From assembly GCA_023150275.1 (NCBI GenBank), contig JAKLLG010000015.1, positions 1-64,000 on the forward strand: a stretch of 64,000 bases of DNA. The letters run 5' to 3'. How positions within the stretch are numbered: the first letter of the stretch is position 1; each line of letters begins with the position of its first letter. The DNA comes from Rhodocyclaceae bacterium (GTDB lineage: Bacteria > Pseudomonadota > Gammaproteobacteria > Burkholderiales > Rhodocyclaceae). Positions 55,760 through 64,000 of this stretch are shown here, one piece after another. Made by a program: the position numbers and the translations under genes. Below the pieces are notes generated by a model, which saw nothing but the letters and a program-made list of their open reading frames with translations, was not told the DNA's origin and searched no databases.

Positions 55760-56641
55760 ATGTCCGACGCGCCCGAATTCGGCAAGGTCGTCGTCTTCGG
55801 CGTCGGCCTGATCGGCGGCTCGTTCGCGCTGGCGCTGAAGGCGGCCGGCGAGGTCGGCGAGGTCGTCGGCTTCGGCCGCAGCGTCGGCACGCTGAAGCAG
55901 GCGCTTGATCTCGGCATCATCGACCGTATCGGCGCCAACCCCGGGCAGGAAGTCGCCGACGCCGATCTCGTGCTGATCGCGACGCCGGTCGGCCAGATGC
56001 CGGAGATCATGGCGCGCATCGCGCCTTACCTCGGTGCGGAGACGGTGGTTACCGACGGCGGCAGCACCAAGTCCGACGTCGTTGCCGCCGCGCGTGCGGC
56101 CTTCGGCGACAGGATCGGCCAGTTCGTGCCGGCGCACCCGATTGCCGGCGCCGAGAACAGCGGCGCGGCGGCGGCGAAGGCCGACCTCTACCGCGAACGC
56201 AAGGTGGTGCTGACGGCGCTGCCGGAGAATTCGGTGTTGAACGTCGCCCGCGTGCGTTCCGCCTGGGAGTGGTGCGGCGCCCAGATCTTCGAACTGACGC
56301 CGGCCGAGCACGACCAGGTGTTCGCGGCGGTCAGCCACCTGCCGCACCTGCTGTCCTTCGCGCTGGTGCATGACCTCGCCGTGCGCGACAACAGCGAACT
56401 GTTCTTCACCTTCGCCGCCTCCGGTTTTCGCGACTTCACGCGCATTGCGGCGAGTCATCCCGAGATGTGGCGCGACATCGCGCTCGCCAACCGCGACGCC
56501 CTGCTCATCGAACTGAAGCGCTACGAAGATCAGATCGACGAGATGCGGGCGGCGCTGGAAGCCAGCGATGGCCAGCGTCTGGAAGAAATTTTCGATACTG
56601 CCCGCAGGGCGCGCCGCGCCTGGCAGGCGTCACAAAAATAG
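55760..56641 (+). CDS. tyrA: Prephenate dehydrogenase
   Basis: 293-residue NAD-dependent enzyme of tyrosine synthesis. The N-terminal dinucleotide motif [13 protein letters not shown] (about 14-26), ATPVGQM, the [10 protein letters not shown] region with the catalytic histidine, and [11 protein letters not shown] are all present. No ACT domain. It starts 4 bases after hisC. Confidence 0.94.
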   Translation: MSDAPEFGKVVVFGVGLIGGSFALALKAAGEVGEVVGFGRSVGTLKQALDLGIIDRIGANPGQEVADADLVLIATPVGQMPEIMARIAPYLGAETVVTDGGSTKSDVVAAARAAFGDRIGQFVPAHPIAGAENSGAAAAKADLYRERKVVLTALPENSVLNVARVRSAWEWCGAQIFELTPAEHDQVFAAVSHLPHLLSFALVHDLAVRDNSELFFTFAASGFRDFTRIAASHPEMWRDIALANRDALLIELKRYEDQIDEMRAALEASDGQRLEEIFDTARRARRAWQASQK

Positions 56642-56654
56642 AAAGTCGTTGCTG

Positions 56655-58595
56655 ATGGAATTTCTCGACCTTCCGCCGCTCGTCTCGGCGCGCGGCACCG
56701 TCCGCCTGCCCGGATCGAAAAGCATTTCCAACCGTGTGCTGCTGCTCTCGGCGCTGGCCGACGGCGTCACCGAAGTGCGCGACCTGCTCGCCTCCGACGA
56801 CACGCACGTCATGCTGGAAGCGCTAAAGCAGCTCGGCGTCGGCATCCGCCACGAGGCGGACGGCGTCCTTCGCGTGACCGGCGTCGGCGGCTTCTTCCCA
56901 GTCAAGACTGGCGACATCTTCCTTGGCAACGCAGGCACGGCAGTACGTTCGTTGACCGCGGCCCTCGCCATGGCGGGGGGGCAGTACAAGGTTTCCGGCG
57001 TGCCGCGCATGCACGAGCGTCCGATCGGCGACCTCGTCGACGGCCTGCGCCAGCTGGGGGCTGACATCACCTACCTCGGCAACGACGGGTTCCCGCCGCT
57101 GCAGCTGAAGCCGGCGCAGATCCGGCCGGGCGGGGTGGTCAAGGTGCGCGGCGACGTCTCCAGCCAGTTCCTCACCGGCCTCCTGATGGCGCTGCCGCTG
57201 ACCGGCGTCGAAACCACGGTGGAGGTCGTCGGCGAACTCATTTCCAAGCCCTATATCGAAATCACGCTGGCGACGATGGCGCGCTTCGGCGTCACGGTGG
57301 CGCGTGAAGGCTGGCAGCGCTTCGTCGTGCCGGCCGGCAGCCGCTACCGCTCGCCGGGCACGATCTATGTCGAGGGCGATGCCTCGTCGGCGTCCTATTT
57401 CCTGGCGCTCGGTGCCATCGGCGGCGGTCCGGTGCGTGTCGAAGGCGTCGGCCGCGACTCGATCCAGGGCGATGTGCGCTTTGCCGAGGCGCTGGCGCAG
57501 ATGGGTGCCGTGATCGAGATGGGCGACAACTGGATCGAGGCGAAGGCTCCTGCCGGTGGGCTCCGGGGCATCACGCTCGACTGCAACCATATCCCCGACG
57601 CGGCGATGACGCTGGCGACGACGGCGCTGTTCGCTGCCGGGCCGACCATACTGACCAATATCGCCTCGTGGCGCGTCAAGGAAACCGACCGCATCGCCGC
57701 GATGGCGAAGGAGCTGCGCAAGCTTGGCGCGGAAGTCGAGGAAGGTGCCGACATGATCCGCGTGACGCCGGTGAAGACGCTCAAGTCGCCCCCGGAAGGC
57801 ATCGACACCTACGACGACCACCGCGTCGCCATGTGCTTCTCGCTCGCCGCCTTCGGTACGGCGCTGCGCATCAACGACCCGAAGTGCGTCGCCAAGACCT
57901 TCCCCGACTACTTCGACCGGCTGGCAACGGTGACCGAAGCCGTGCCGGTGATCGCCATCGACGGCCCCTCGGCCTCGGGCAAGGGCACCGTCGCGGCCCG
58001 TGTCGCCGCAGCGCTGGGCTGGCACTACCTCGACTCAGGGGCGCTCTACCGCCTGACCGCGCTGGCCGCGAAGCGTGCCGGCGTGGCCTGGGATGACGAA
58101 CCGCGGGTTGCCGCCGTGGCGGCGAAGCTCGATGTCGAATTCGCCGGCGAATCGATCCTGCTCGCCGGCGAGGAGGTCGGCGAGGCGATCCGTACCGAAG
58201 ATATGGGCACCGGCGCCTCGAAGGTCGCCGCGCTGCCGGCCGTGCGCGAGGCGCTGCTTTTCCGCCAGCGCCTGTTCCGCCGCGCGCCGGGGCTGGTGGG
58301 CGATGGGCGCGACATGGGGTCGGTTGTCTTCCCGGATGCGCGGACCAAGGTCTTTCTCACCGCCAGCGTCGAGATTCGCGCCGAACGACGCTATAAGCAG
58401 TTGATCGCAAAAGGGATTGCCGCTACAATGGCGCCCATTTTGCAGGATCTGCGCGAACGCGACGAGCGCGACAGCCAGCGTAGCGTGGCGCCGCTCCGGC
58501 AAAGTGCCGATGCCGAATTGCTCGAAACCTCGGCCCTGACCATCGATGAAGCGGTGGCCAAGGTGCTGGGTTGGGCGAAAGCGAAAGCCGAGTAG
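56655..58595 (+). CDS. aroA-cmk: Fused EPSP synthase/cytidylate kinase
   Basis: 646 residues from a single continuous frame. The first part (about 1-428) is 3-phosphoshikimate 1-carboxyvinyltransferase: PGSKSISNR (19-27), [22 protein letters not shown], and the catalytic lysine region KETDRIAAM. The second part (about 430-646) is cytidylate kinase: P-loop GPSASGKGT (about 436-444), [21 protein letters not shown], and the C-terminal [12 protein letters not shown]. In most bacteria these are separate neighbouring genes (aroA, cmk, rpsA); the fusion is known in some betaproteobacteria. It has no frameshift in the linker. The ATG 56655 is the family start. Confidence 0.95.
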   Translation: MEFLDLPPLVSARGTVRLPGSKSISNRVLLLSALADGVTEVRDLLASDDTHVMLEALKQLGVGIRHEADGVLRVTGVGGFFPVKTGDIFLGNAGTAVRSLTAALAMAGGQYKVSGVPRMHERPIGDLVDGLRQLGADITYLGNDGFPPLQLKPAQIRPGGVVKVRGDVSSQFLTGLLMALPLTGVETTVEVVGELISKPYIEITLATMARFGVTVAREGWQRFVVPAGSRYRSPGTIYVEGDASSASYFLALGAIGGGPVRVEGVGRDSIQGDVRFAEALAQMGAVIEMGDNWIEAKAPAGGLRGITLDCNHIPDAAMTLATTALFAAGPTILTNIASWRVKETDRIAAMAKELRKLGAEVEEGADMIRVTPVKTLKSPPEGIDTYDDHRVAMCFSLAAFGTALRINDPKCVAKTFPDYFDRLATVTEAVPVIAIDGPSASGKGTVAARVAAALGWHYLDSGALYRLTALAAKRAGVAWDDEPRVAAVAAKLDVEFAGESILLAGEEVGEAIRTEDMGTGASKVAALPAVREALLFRQRLFRRAPGLVGDGRDMGSVVFPDARTKVFLTASVEIRAERRYKQLIAKGIAATMAPILQDLRERDERDSQRSVAPLRQSADAELLETSALTIDEAVAKVLGWAKAKAE

Positions 58596-58794
58596 TAGTA
58601 CCAGTCGTACCGCAACACCAGGGTGTCGCAGGATTTTCGAATTTCACCGTTCGGACGCTTCCTTCGGTTCCATTCCGCCGGCCAGGCCGTGCGCAGAACC
58701 GCCAGGGGCGTTTTTTCCCTTCCCGGGGAGATGAAATCAGGCGATGGTCTTTAACTAACTGATTTGCCGCAGCAATGCGGTGCAAGGAAAGTCA
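58596..58794 (+). other. Leader region of rpsA
   Basis: About 200 bases between the fused gene and rpsA. A small stem (CGCC-agg-GGCG, 58700-58710) followed by TTTTTT at 58711-58716 could stop cmk read-through or attenuate rpsA; the stem is short. S1 genes are often under their own autogenous control in this leader. No confident promoter was marked. Confidence 0.45.
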
Positions 58795-60486
58795 ATGTCC
58801 GCTGTTCCCAATACCGAAAGCTTTGCCGCCCTCTTCGAAGAAAGCCTTGCGCGCCAGGAAATGCGCCAGGGTGAGGTGATCACCGCCGAAGTGGTACGCG
58901 TCGACCAGAATTTCGTGGTCGTCAACGCCGGCCTCAAGTCCGAAAGCTACATCGATATCGAAGAATTCCTCAACGACCAGGGCGAGCTGGAAGTCAATGC
59001 CGGCGATTTCGTCCAGGTTGCAATCGAGCAACTCGAAAACGGCTTCGGCGAAACCCGCCTCTCGCGCGACCGCGCCAAGCGCGTCGCCGCCTGGAACGCC
59101 CTTGAGCAGGCCCTCAACGACGGCTCGCTGGTCACCGGCACCATCACCGGCAAGGTGAAGGGCGGCCTGACCGTCATGACCAACAGCGTCCGTGCCTTCC
59201 TGCCGGGTTCGCTGGTCGACATGCGCCCGGTCAAGGACACCACGCCGTACGAAGGCAAGACCATGGAGTTCAAGGTCATCAAGCTCGACCGCAAGCGCAA
59301 CAACGTCGTCGTGTCGCGCCGTGCCGTGCTCGAAGCCACCATGGGCGAAGAGCGGGAGAAGCTGCTCGAAAATCTCAAGGAAGGTGCCGTCGTCAAGGGC
59401 ATCGTCAAGAACATCACCGATTACGGCGCGTTCGTCGACCTCGGTGGCATCGACGGTCTGCTGCACATCACCGACCTGGCCTGGCGCCGCGTGCGCCACC
59501 CGAGCGAAGTACTCAACGTCGGCGACGAAGTCACCGCCAAGATCCTCAAGTTCGATACCGAGAAGAACCGCGTCTCGCTCGGCCTCAAGCAGCTCGGCGA
59601 AGATCCGTGGGTCGGCATCGGCCGTCGTTACCCGCAGGGTACCCGCCTCTTCGGCAAGGTCACCAACCTCACCGACTACGGTGCGTTCGTCGAGATCGAG
59701 CAGGGCATCGAAGGCCTGGTGCACGTTTCCGAAATGGACTGGACCAACAAGAACGTTCACCCGTCCAAGGTTGTCCAGCTCGGTGACGAAGTTGAAGTCA
59801 TGATCCTCGAGATTGACGAGGACCGCCGCCGTATCTCGCTGGGCATGAAGCAGTGCGCAGCAAACCCGTGGGAAGAGTTCTCGCAGAACCACAAGAAGGG
59901 CGACAAGGTTCGCGGCCAGATCAAGTCGATCACCGACTTTGGCGTCTTCATCGGCCTGCCGGGCGGCATTGACGGCCTCGTGCATCTGTCCGACCTGTCG
60001 TGGTCGCAATCGGGCGAAGAAGCCATCCGCGGCTTCAAGAAGGGTGATGAAGTCGAAGCCGTCGTGCTCGCCATCGACACCGAGAAGGAGCGTATCTCGC
60101 TCGGCATCAAGCAGCTCGAAGGCGACCCGTACACCAACTACATTGCCACGCACGAGAAAAACGCCATCACGCGTTGTGTCGTGAAGTCGGTGGATGCCCG
60201 CGGTGCCGTGATGCAGCTGGACGGCGACGTCGAAGGCTACCTGCGTGCTTCCGAATTCTCGCGTGACCGTATCGAAGATCTGTCGCAGCACCTGAAGGTT
60301 GGTGACGAGCTTGAGGCGATGATCATCAACGTGGATCGCAAGACCCGCGGCATCAACCTCTCGATCAAGGCCAAGGATCAGGCCGAGCAGCACGAGGCAA
60401 TGCAGAAGATTGCCTCGGATAACGCTGCCTCTGGCACGACCAATCTGGGTGCCCTGCTGAAGGCGAAACTCAACAACCAAGGCTAA
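58795..60486 (+). CDS. rpsA: 30S ribosomal protein S1
   Basis: 563-residue protein with six S1 RNA-binding repeats, of which the last four are the most regular ([106 protein letters not shown]). The start at 58795 has AAGGAAA upstream; an extension of five residues is possible but unneeded. ihfB follows 2 bases later. Confidence 0.97.
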   Translation: MSAVPNTESFAALFEESLARQEMRQGEVITAEVVRVDQNFVVVNAGLKSESYIDIEEFLNDQGELEVNAGDFVQVAIEQLENGFGETRLSRDRAKRVAAWNALEQALNDGSLVTGTITGKVKGGLTVMTNSVRAFLPGSLVDMRPVKDTTPYEGKTMEFKVIKLDRKRNNVVVSRRAVLEATMGEEREKLLENLKEGAVVKGIVKNITDYGAFVDLGGIDGLLHITDLAWRRVRHPSEVLNVGDEVTAKILKFDTEKNRVSLGLKQLGEDPWVGIGRRYPQGTRLFGKVTNLTDYGAFVEIEQGIEGLVHVSEMDWTNKNVHPSKVVQLGDEVEVMILEIDEDRRRISLGMKQCAANPWEEFSQNHKKGDKVRGQIKSITDFGVFIGLPGGIDGLVHLSDLSWSQSGEEAIRGFKKGDEVEAVVLAIDTEKERISLGIKQLEGDPYTNYIATHEKNAITRCVVKSVDARGAVMQLDGDVEGYLRASEFSRDRIEDLSQHLKVGDELEAMIINVDRKTRGINLSIKAKDQAEQHEAMQKIASDNAASGTTNLGALLKAKLNNQG

Positions 60487-60488
60487 GC

Positions 60489-60776
60489 ATGACCAAATCC
60501 GAGCTGATCGCACGACTGGCTGTGCGTTTTCCGCAGCTGGTCGCGAAGGATGCCGATTTCGCGGTGAAGATGATGCTCGATGCGATGTCCGAGGCGCTGG
60601 CCAAGGGCGATCGCATCGAAATCCGGGGGTTCGGCAGCTTCGCGCTGAACTACCGTCCGCCGCGAACGGGCCGGAATCCGAAATCCGGGGACAAGGTAAG
60701 TGTTCCTGAAAAGTACGTTCCGCACTTCAAGGCCGGCAAGGAACTGCGCGAGCGCGTCGACAACGGGCGCGTCTGA
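60489..60776 (+). CDS. ihfB: Integration host factor subunit beta
   Basis: 95-residue DNA-bending protein. It contains the IHF/HU arm [25 protein letters not shown] with the proline that intercalates DNA, and the family start [11 protein letters not shown]. Adjacent to rpsA as in many proteobacteria. IHF may act at the sigma-54 promoters of this window, as it does elsewhere. Confidence 0.95.
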   Translation: MTKSELIARLAVRFPQLVAKDADFAVKMMLDAMSEALAKGDRIEIRGFGSFALNYRPPRTGRNPKSGDKVSVPEKYVPHFKAGKELRERVDNGRV

Positions 60777-60796
60777 CGCAAGCTATGGTAGATTGC

Positions 60797-60827
60797 GGGC
60801 GGCAACGCGAGTTGCTGCCCTTTTTTT
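60797..60827 (+). terminator. Strong terminator after ihfB
   Basis: A 10-bp stem (GGGCGGCAAC with GTTGCTGCCC, one G-T pair) and a 4-base loop are followed by seven T residues. The lapA start codon is only 17 bases later. Confidence 0.9.
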
Positions 60828-60844
60828 CGCCCTGAGGTTAAGCG

Positions 60845-61126
60845 ATGCGTACGCTGGTCTGGCTCGTTCGCGGCTTCATCTTTCTGTTTCTGTTCGCGTT
60901 CGCGGTCAAAAATACGGACCCGGTCCAAGTCCGTTTCTTCCTGGACACGGGATGGCAGGCGCCACTCGTGATCGTCGTGCTCGCTTTCTTCGCGGCCGGC
61001 GCGTTTTTTGGCGCCGTGTCCCTGCTCGGTACGCTGTTCGGCCTGCGCCGCGAAAACACCTCTCTCCGGCGCGAGATCGCCGGGCTCAAGGCGGAATCGC
61101 GGGCCGTTCTGCCACCCCAACCCTGA
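60845..61126 (+). CDS. lapA: LapA family membrane protein
   Basis: 93-residue inner-membrane protein with two helices (about 5-22 and 42-65) and a short cytoplasmic coiled tail (RRENTSLRREIAGLKAE). LapA (DUF1049) works with LapB in lipopolysaccharide assembly control. A terminator ends 17 bases upstream, so lapA-lapB depends on read-through or a hidden promoter. lapB follows 21 bases later. Confidence 0.9.
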   Translation: MRTLVWLVRGFIFLFLFAFAVKNTDPVQVRFFLDTGWQAPLVIVVLAFFAAGAFFGAVSLLGTLFGLRRENTSLRREIAGLKAESRAVLPPQP

Positions 61127-61147
61127 CTCTGTCGCTGCGTGGATTGA

Positions 61148-62314
61148 ATGGATTTCGAACTCTGGTATCTGCTGCTCTTTCCTGCGTTCTTCGGTCTTGG
61201 CTGGGCGGCGGCACGGATCGATATCCGTCATCTGGTCAAGGAATCCCGCTCGCTGCCGCGTTCCTATTTCCAGGGCCTGAATTTCCTGCTCAACGAGCAG
61301 CCTGACCGCGCGATCGAATCCTTCGTCGAGGCGGTCAAGGTCGATCCGCAGACGGTCGAGCTGCACTTTGCGCTGGGGGGGCTCTTTCGCCGCCGTGGCG
61401 AAACCGAGCGTGCGATCCGCATGCACCAGAATTTGATCGAGCGCGACGATCTGCCTGAAGATCTCAAGCTGGCGGCGCTGTCCGAGTTGGGCCAGGACTA
61501 CCTCAAGGCCGGTCTGCTCGATCGTGCGGAAGAGGCTTTCGAGCGCTTGCGCGGGACGGCGCTCGACGAGGAGGCCAAGCGCGCGCTGCTGGAGATCTAC
61601 CAGCTGGGTAAGGACTGGGCGCGCGCCATCGCGATCGCCGGTGAACTGCCCGATCACGCCTCACGCAAGGAAATCGCCGAGTACTATTGCGAGCTTGCCG
61701 CTGCCGAGATGATCCGTTCGAAGCGGGACGAGGCGCGTGCAAATCTTGCCACGGCGCTCGACATGAACCGCCTCTGCGTGCGGGCGAGTCTTCTGCTCGG
61801 CGACCTTGCAGCGCAAGAGGGCGATCAGCATAAGGCCATCGAGTGTTGGCAACAGATCGAATCGCAGAATCCCGCCTATCTGGCGCTCGTTGCGCAACGC
61901 CTGCTCGGCGCCTACCGCGCGTTGGATCGCCGCGACGAAGGATTGCGCCTGCTGCGCGGCTACCTCGAGAACTACCACTCGCTTGACTTGCTTGATGTCG
62001 TCTTCCAGCTTGTGCTCGAAGGTGAGGGGGCTGAAGCTGCCTACGCGCTGGTGCGCGACGAATTGCGCCGCAATCCGACGCTGCTCGGTTTTGACAAACT
62101 TCTCGAAGCCCGCCTGTTCAACGCATCGCCGGATGTGCGGCCCGACATCGAGCTTGCGCGCAGCATCGTGCAGAACTACACGCGGCGTCTGGCGCGCTAT
62201 CGGTGCGATAATTGCGGCTTCAAGGCACGGCAGTTCTACTGGCGCTGTCCGGCCTGCGGCGGTTGGGAAACCTATCCGCCGAAGCGAACCGAAGAATTCG
62301 ATCTGACACCCTGA
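61148..62314 (+). CDS. lapB: Lipopolysaccharide assembly protein B
   Basis: 388-residue TPR protein anchored by an N-terminal helix (about 5-20). It has tandem TPR repeats (about 40-340) and the C-terminal rubredoxin-like zinc module (CDNCGF ... CPACGG, about 352-372). LapB/YciM works with FtsH to control LpxC and thus the amount of lipid A. The stop overlaps the start of the heptose kinase gene by one base. Confidence 0.93.
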   Translation: MDFELWYLLLFPAFFGLGWAAARIDIRHLVKESRSLPRSYFQGLNFLLNEQPDRAIESFVEAVKVDPQTVELHFALGGLFRRRGETERAIRMHQNLIERDDLPEDLKLAALSELGQDYLKAGLLDRAEEAFERLRGTALDEEAKRALLEIYQLGKDWARAIAIAGELPDHASRKEIAEYYCELAAAEMIRSKRDEARANLATALDMNRLCVRASLLLGDLAAQEGDQHKAIECWQQIESQNPAYLALVAQRLLGAYRALDRRDEGLRLLRGYLENYHSLDLLDVVFQLVLEGEGAEAAYALVRDELRRNPTLLGFDKLLEARLFNASPDVRPDIELARSIVQNYTRRLARYRCDNCGFKARQFYWRCPACGGWETYPPKRTEEFDLTP

Positions 62315-63273
62315 TGAACCGAGTAAAGACAGCTTCTGCGGGCAGATTGCCCGACCTCTCCTCCGCACGCCTGCTGGTCGTTGGCGATGTGATGCTCGAC
62401 CGTTACTGGTTCGGCGACGTCAGCCGCATTTCTCCCGAGGCACCGGTGCCGGTTGTCAAGGTCGAGAAGAGTGAAGAGCGGCCGGGCGGCGCTGCCAACG
62501 TGGCCCGTAACGCCGCAGCCCTTGGTGCGCAGGTAACGCTGCTGTCCGTTGTTGGTGACGATGAGGCCGGTGTTGCGCTCGGACGCTTGATGGAACAGGA
62601 GCGAGTCCGCTCCAGCCTGCACCTCGATGCGGCGATCAGCACAACCGTCAAGCTGCGTGTCATTGGCCGCCAGCAGCAGCTGCTGCGCATCGATTTCGAG
62701 ACTGCGCCATCGCACGAAGTGCTACGCGCCAAGCTGGCTGAGTTCGAAAAGCTGCTGCCGGAGTGCGACGTTGTGATTCTCTCCGATTACGGCAAGGGTG
62801 GGCTTGCGCACATCACGGAGATGATCGGTCTGGCGCGCGCAGCCGGGAAGAAGGTGCTCGTCGACCCGAAGGGCGACGATTACACCAAGTACGCGGGCGC
62901 AACCGTCATTACTCCGAACCGGGCGGAACTGCGCGAGGTGGTTGGTCGCTGGCGGGACGACGACGATCTCGCCGCACGTGCCGGCAAGCTGCGCACGGAA
63001 CTCGGTCTGGATGCCCTGCTGGTCACACGCAGTGAAGAGGGTATGTCTCTGTTTCTTGAGCAGGGCAGTTTCCGCGAACCTGCACGGGCCTTGGAAGTCT
63101 ATGATGTGTCCGGTGCTGGCGATACCGTCATTGCGACCCTGGCCGTGATGCTCGCCGCTGGTAGCGACTGGAAGGAATCGGTTCACGTTGCCAATCTTGC
63201 CGGCGGCATCGTAGTGGGCAAACTTGGCACCGCCGTTGTCAGCCGCGAAGAAATCATCGCCGCACTGGCCTGA
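62314..63273 (+). CDS. hldA: D-glycero-beta-D-manno-heptose-7-phosphate kinase
   Basis: 319-residue PfkB-family kinase for LPS inner-core heptose. The start has [13 protein letters not shown], the sugar-binding loop [17 protein letters not shown], and the C-terminal ATP site [14 protein letters not shown] with the catalytic aspartate. The nucleotidyltransferase domain of bifunctional HldE is absent, so the gene is of the rfaE1/HldA type. The ATG 62314 is translationally coupled to lapB (ATGA-like overlap). Confidence 0.93.
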   Translation: MNRVKTASAGRLPDLSSARLLVVGDVMLDRYWFGDVSRISPEAPVPVVKVEKSEERPGGAANVARNAAALGAQVTLLSVVGDDEAGVALGRLMEQERVRSSLHLDAAISTTVKLRVIGRQQQLLRIDFETAPSHEVLRAKLAEFEKLLPECDVVILSDYGKGGLAHITEMIGLARAAGKKVLVDPKGDDYTKYAGATVITPNRAELREVVGRWRDDDDLAARAGKLRTELGLDALLVTRSEEGMSLFLEQGSFREPARALEVYDVSGAGDTVIATLAVMLAAGSDWKESVHVANLAGGIVVGKLGTAVVSREEIIAALA

Positions 63274-63284
63274 GGAAGACCACC

Positions 63285-64000
63285 ATGTACACCATCGTCA
63301 CCGGCGCAGCCGGCTTCATCGGTTCCAATATCGTCAAGGCGCTCAATGCGCGTGGTGTCGACCGCATCATCGCCGTCGATAACATGACGAAGGCCGACAA
63401 GTTCCGCAACCTCGTCGATTGCGACATCGTCGATTATCTCGACAAGAACGAGTTTCTGGACCTGCTGCTGGCCGGCCAGTTCGACGGCGATGTCGAGGCC
63501 ATCTTTCATGAAGGTGCCTGCTCCGACACGATGGAGACCGATGGCCGCTACATGATGGAGAACAATTACCGCTACTCGCTGGGCCTGCTCGACTGGTGCC
63601 TGGTGCAGGAAGTGCAGTTCCTCTACGCGTCGAGTGCCGCTACCTACGGTGCCAGCAGCGTCTTCAAGGAAGATCGCCAATACGAGGGGCCGCTCAACGT
63701 CTACGGCTATTCAAAGTTCCTCTTCGACCAGATCGTCAGGAAGCGCCTGCCGGATGCCTCGTCGCAGGTCGTGGGCTTCCGCTACTTCAACGTCTACGGT
63801 CCGCGCGAAAACCACAAGGGCCGAATGGCCTCGGTGGCCTACCACCACTTCCACCAGTGCCGGAACGAAGGCAAGGTCAAACTCTTCGAGGGCTCGCATG
63901 GCTACGGCCCGGGCGGCCAGCAGCGCGATTTCGTCTTCGTTGGCGACGTTGCCAAGGTGAACCTCTGGTTCCTCGACCATCCGGAACAGTCCGGCATCTT
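63285..64000 (+). CDS. hldD: ADP-L-glycero-D-manno-heptose-6-epimerase (partial, cut by window end)
   Basis: At least 238 residues are visible; the 3' end lies beyond the window. The Rossmann motif GAAGFIGSN (7-15) and NADP-binding [10 protein letters not shown] lie at the start. The catalytic YxxxK ([12 protein letters not shown]) and the segments [18 protein letters not shown] and [20 protein letters not shown] are diagnostic. The enzyme inverts C6 of the heptose for LPS core synthesis. It begins 11 bases after hldA with a TGAGGAAG ribosome site. Confidence 0.95.
   Translation, partial: MYTIVTGAAGFIGSNIVKALNARGVDRIIAVDNMTKADKFRNLVDCDIVDYLDKNEFLDLLLAGQFDGDVEAIFHEGACSDTMETDGRYMMENNYRYSLGLLDWCLVQEVQFLYASSAATYGASSVFKEDRQYEGPLNVYGYSKFLFDQIVRKRLPDASSQVVGFRYFNVYGPRENHKGRMASVAYHHFHQCRNEGKVKLFEGSHGYGPGGQQRDFVFVGDVAKVNLWFLDHPEQSGI

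Overview
The window is a GC-rich chromosome segment from a betaproteobacterium, most probably of the order Rhodocyclales (Dechloromonas/Azonexus/Accumulibacter-like). The main reasons are the three-gene petABC bc1 operon followed by sspA-sspB, the gyrA-serC-pheA-hisC-tyrA-aroA/cmk-rpsA-ihfB-lapA-lapB-hld string, a circularly permuted (two-piece) tmRNA gene, and the overall protein character. The order is inferred from memory of gene families, not from a search. No phage, insertion sequence or CRISPR array was seen, and coding density is high.

Layout. 1-900: 3' end of an rRNA operon (23S end, 5S) and the 4.5S SRP RNA. 948-3569: dnaX-ybaB-recR. 3681-6305: cytochrome bc1 operon petABC. 6391-7459: sspA-sspB with a strong hairpin between them. 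7613-22090: a large nitrate/nitrite assimilation island (nasA with a fused [2Fe-2S] domain, a YbiB/TrpD2-like gene, nirB, nirD, two FNT-type nitrite channels, a NarK-type transporter, two membrane-anchored PP2C-phosphatase/Ser-Thr-kinase fusions, a CbiX-type chelatase for siroheme, and a hemerythrin). Three near-consensus sigma-54 promoters precede nasA, nirB and narK, and NtrC-like dyads lie upstream of the first two, so the island looks like a nitrogen-regulated unit.

22190-37539 is a mixed region: a small conserved protein, a spermidine-synthase-like protein, a chemoreceptor, an AsmA/DUF748-like protein, tRNA-Arg(CCT), the ABC-F ATPase uup, an unusual histidine kinase that carries a C-terminal FCD (GntR-type ligand-binding) domain, a divergent response regulator with a pseudo-receiver plus a true receiver, an HDOD protein, truC-ychJ, a PEBP-family protein and a diguanylate cyclase. 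37533-44898 is a heavy-metal RND efflux operon on the minus strand (CzcI-like small protein, TolC-type channel, membrane-anchored small protein, adaptor, HME-RND pump, two small periplasmic proteins).

45001-49546 (minus strand) holds the permuted ssrA, gph, ubiG and two OmpA-family paralogues flanking an MtaD-type deaminase. 49770-64000 (plus strand) holds gyrA, serC, the aromatic amino acid genes pheA-hisC-tyrA-aroA/cmk (the last a gene fusion), rpsA, ihfB, lapA-lapB and the heptose genes hldA and hldD, the last cut by the window end.

Most noteworthy: the kinase/phosphatase-transporter pairs in the sigma-54 nitrate island, the FCD-histidine kinase fusion with its pseudo-receiver partner, and the permuted tmRNA with only about four bases between the acceptor end and the coding-piece start.
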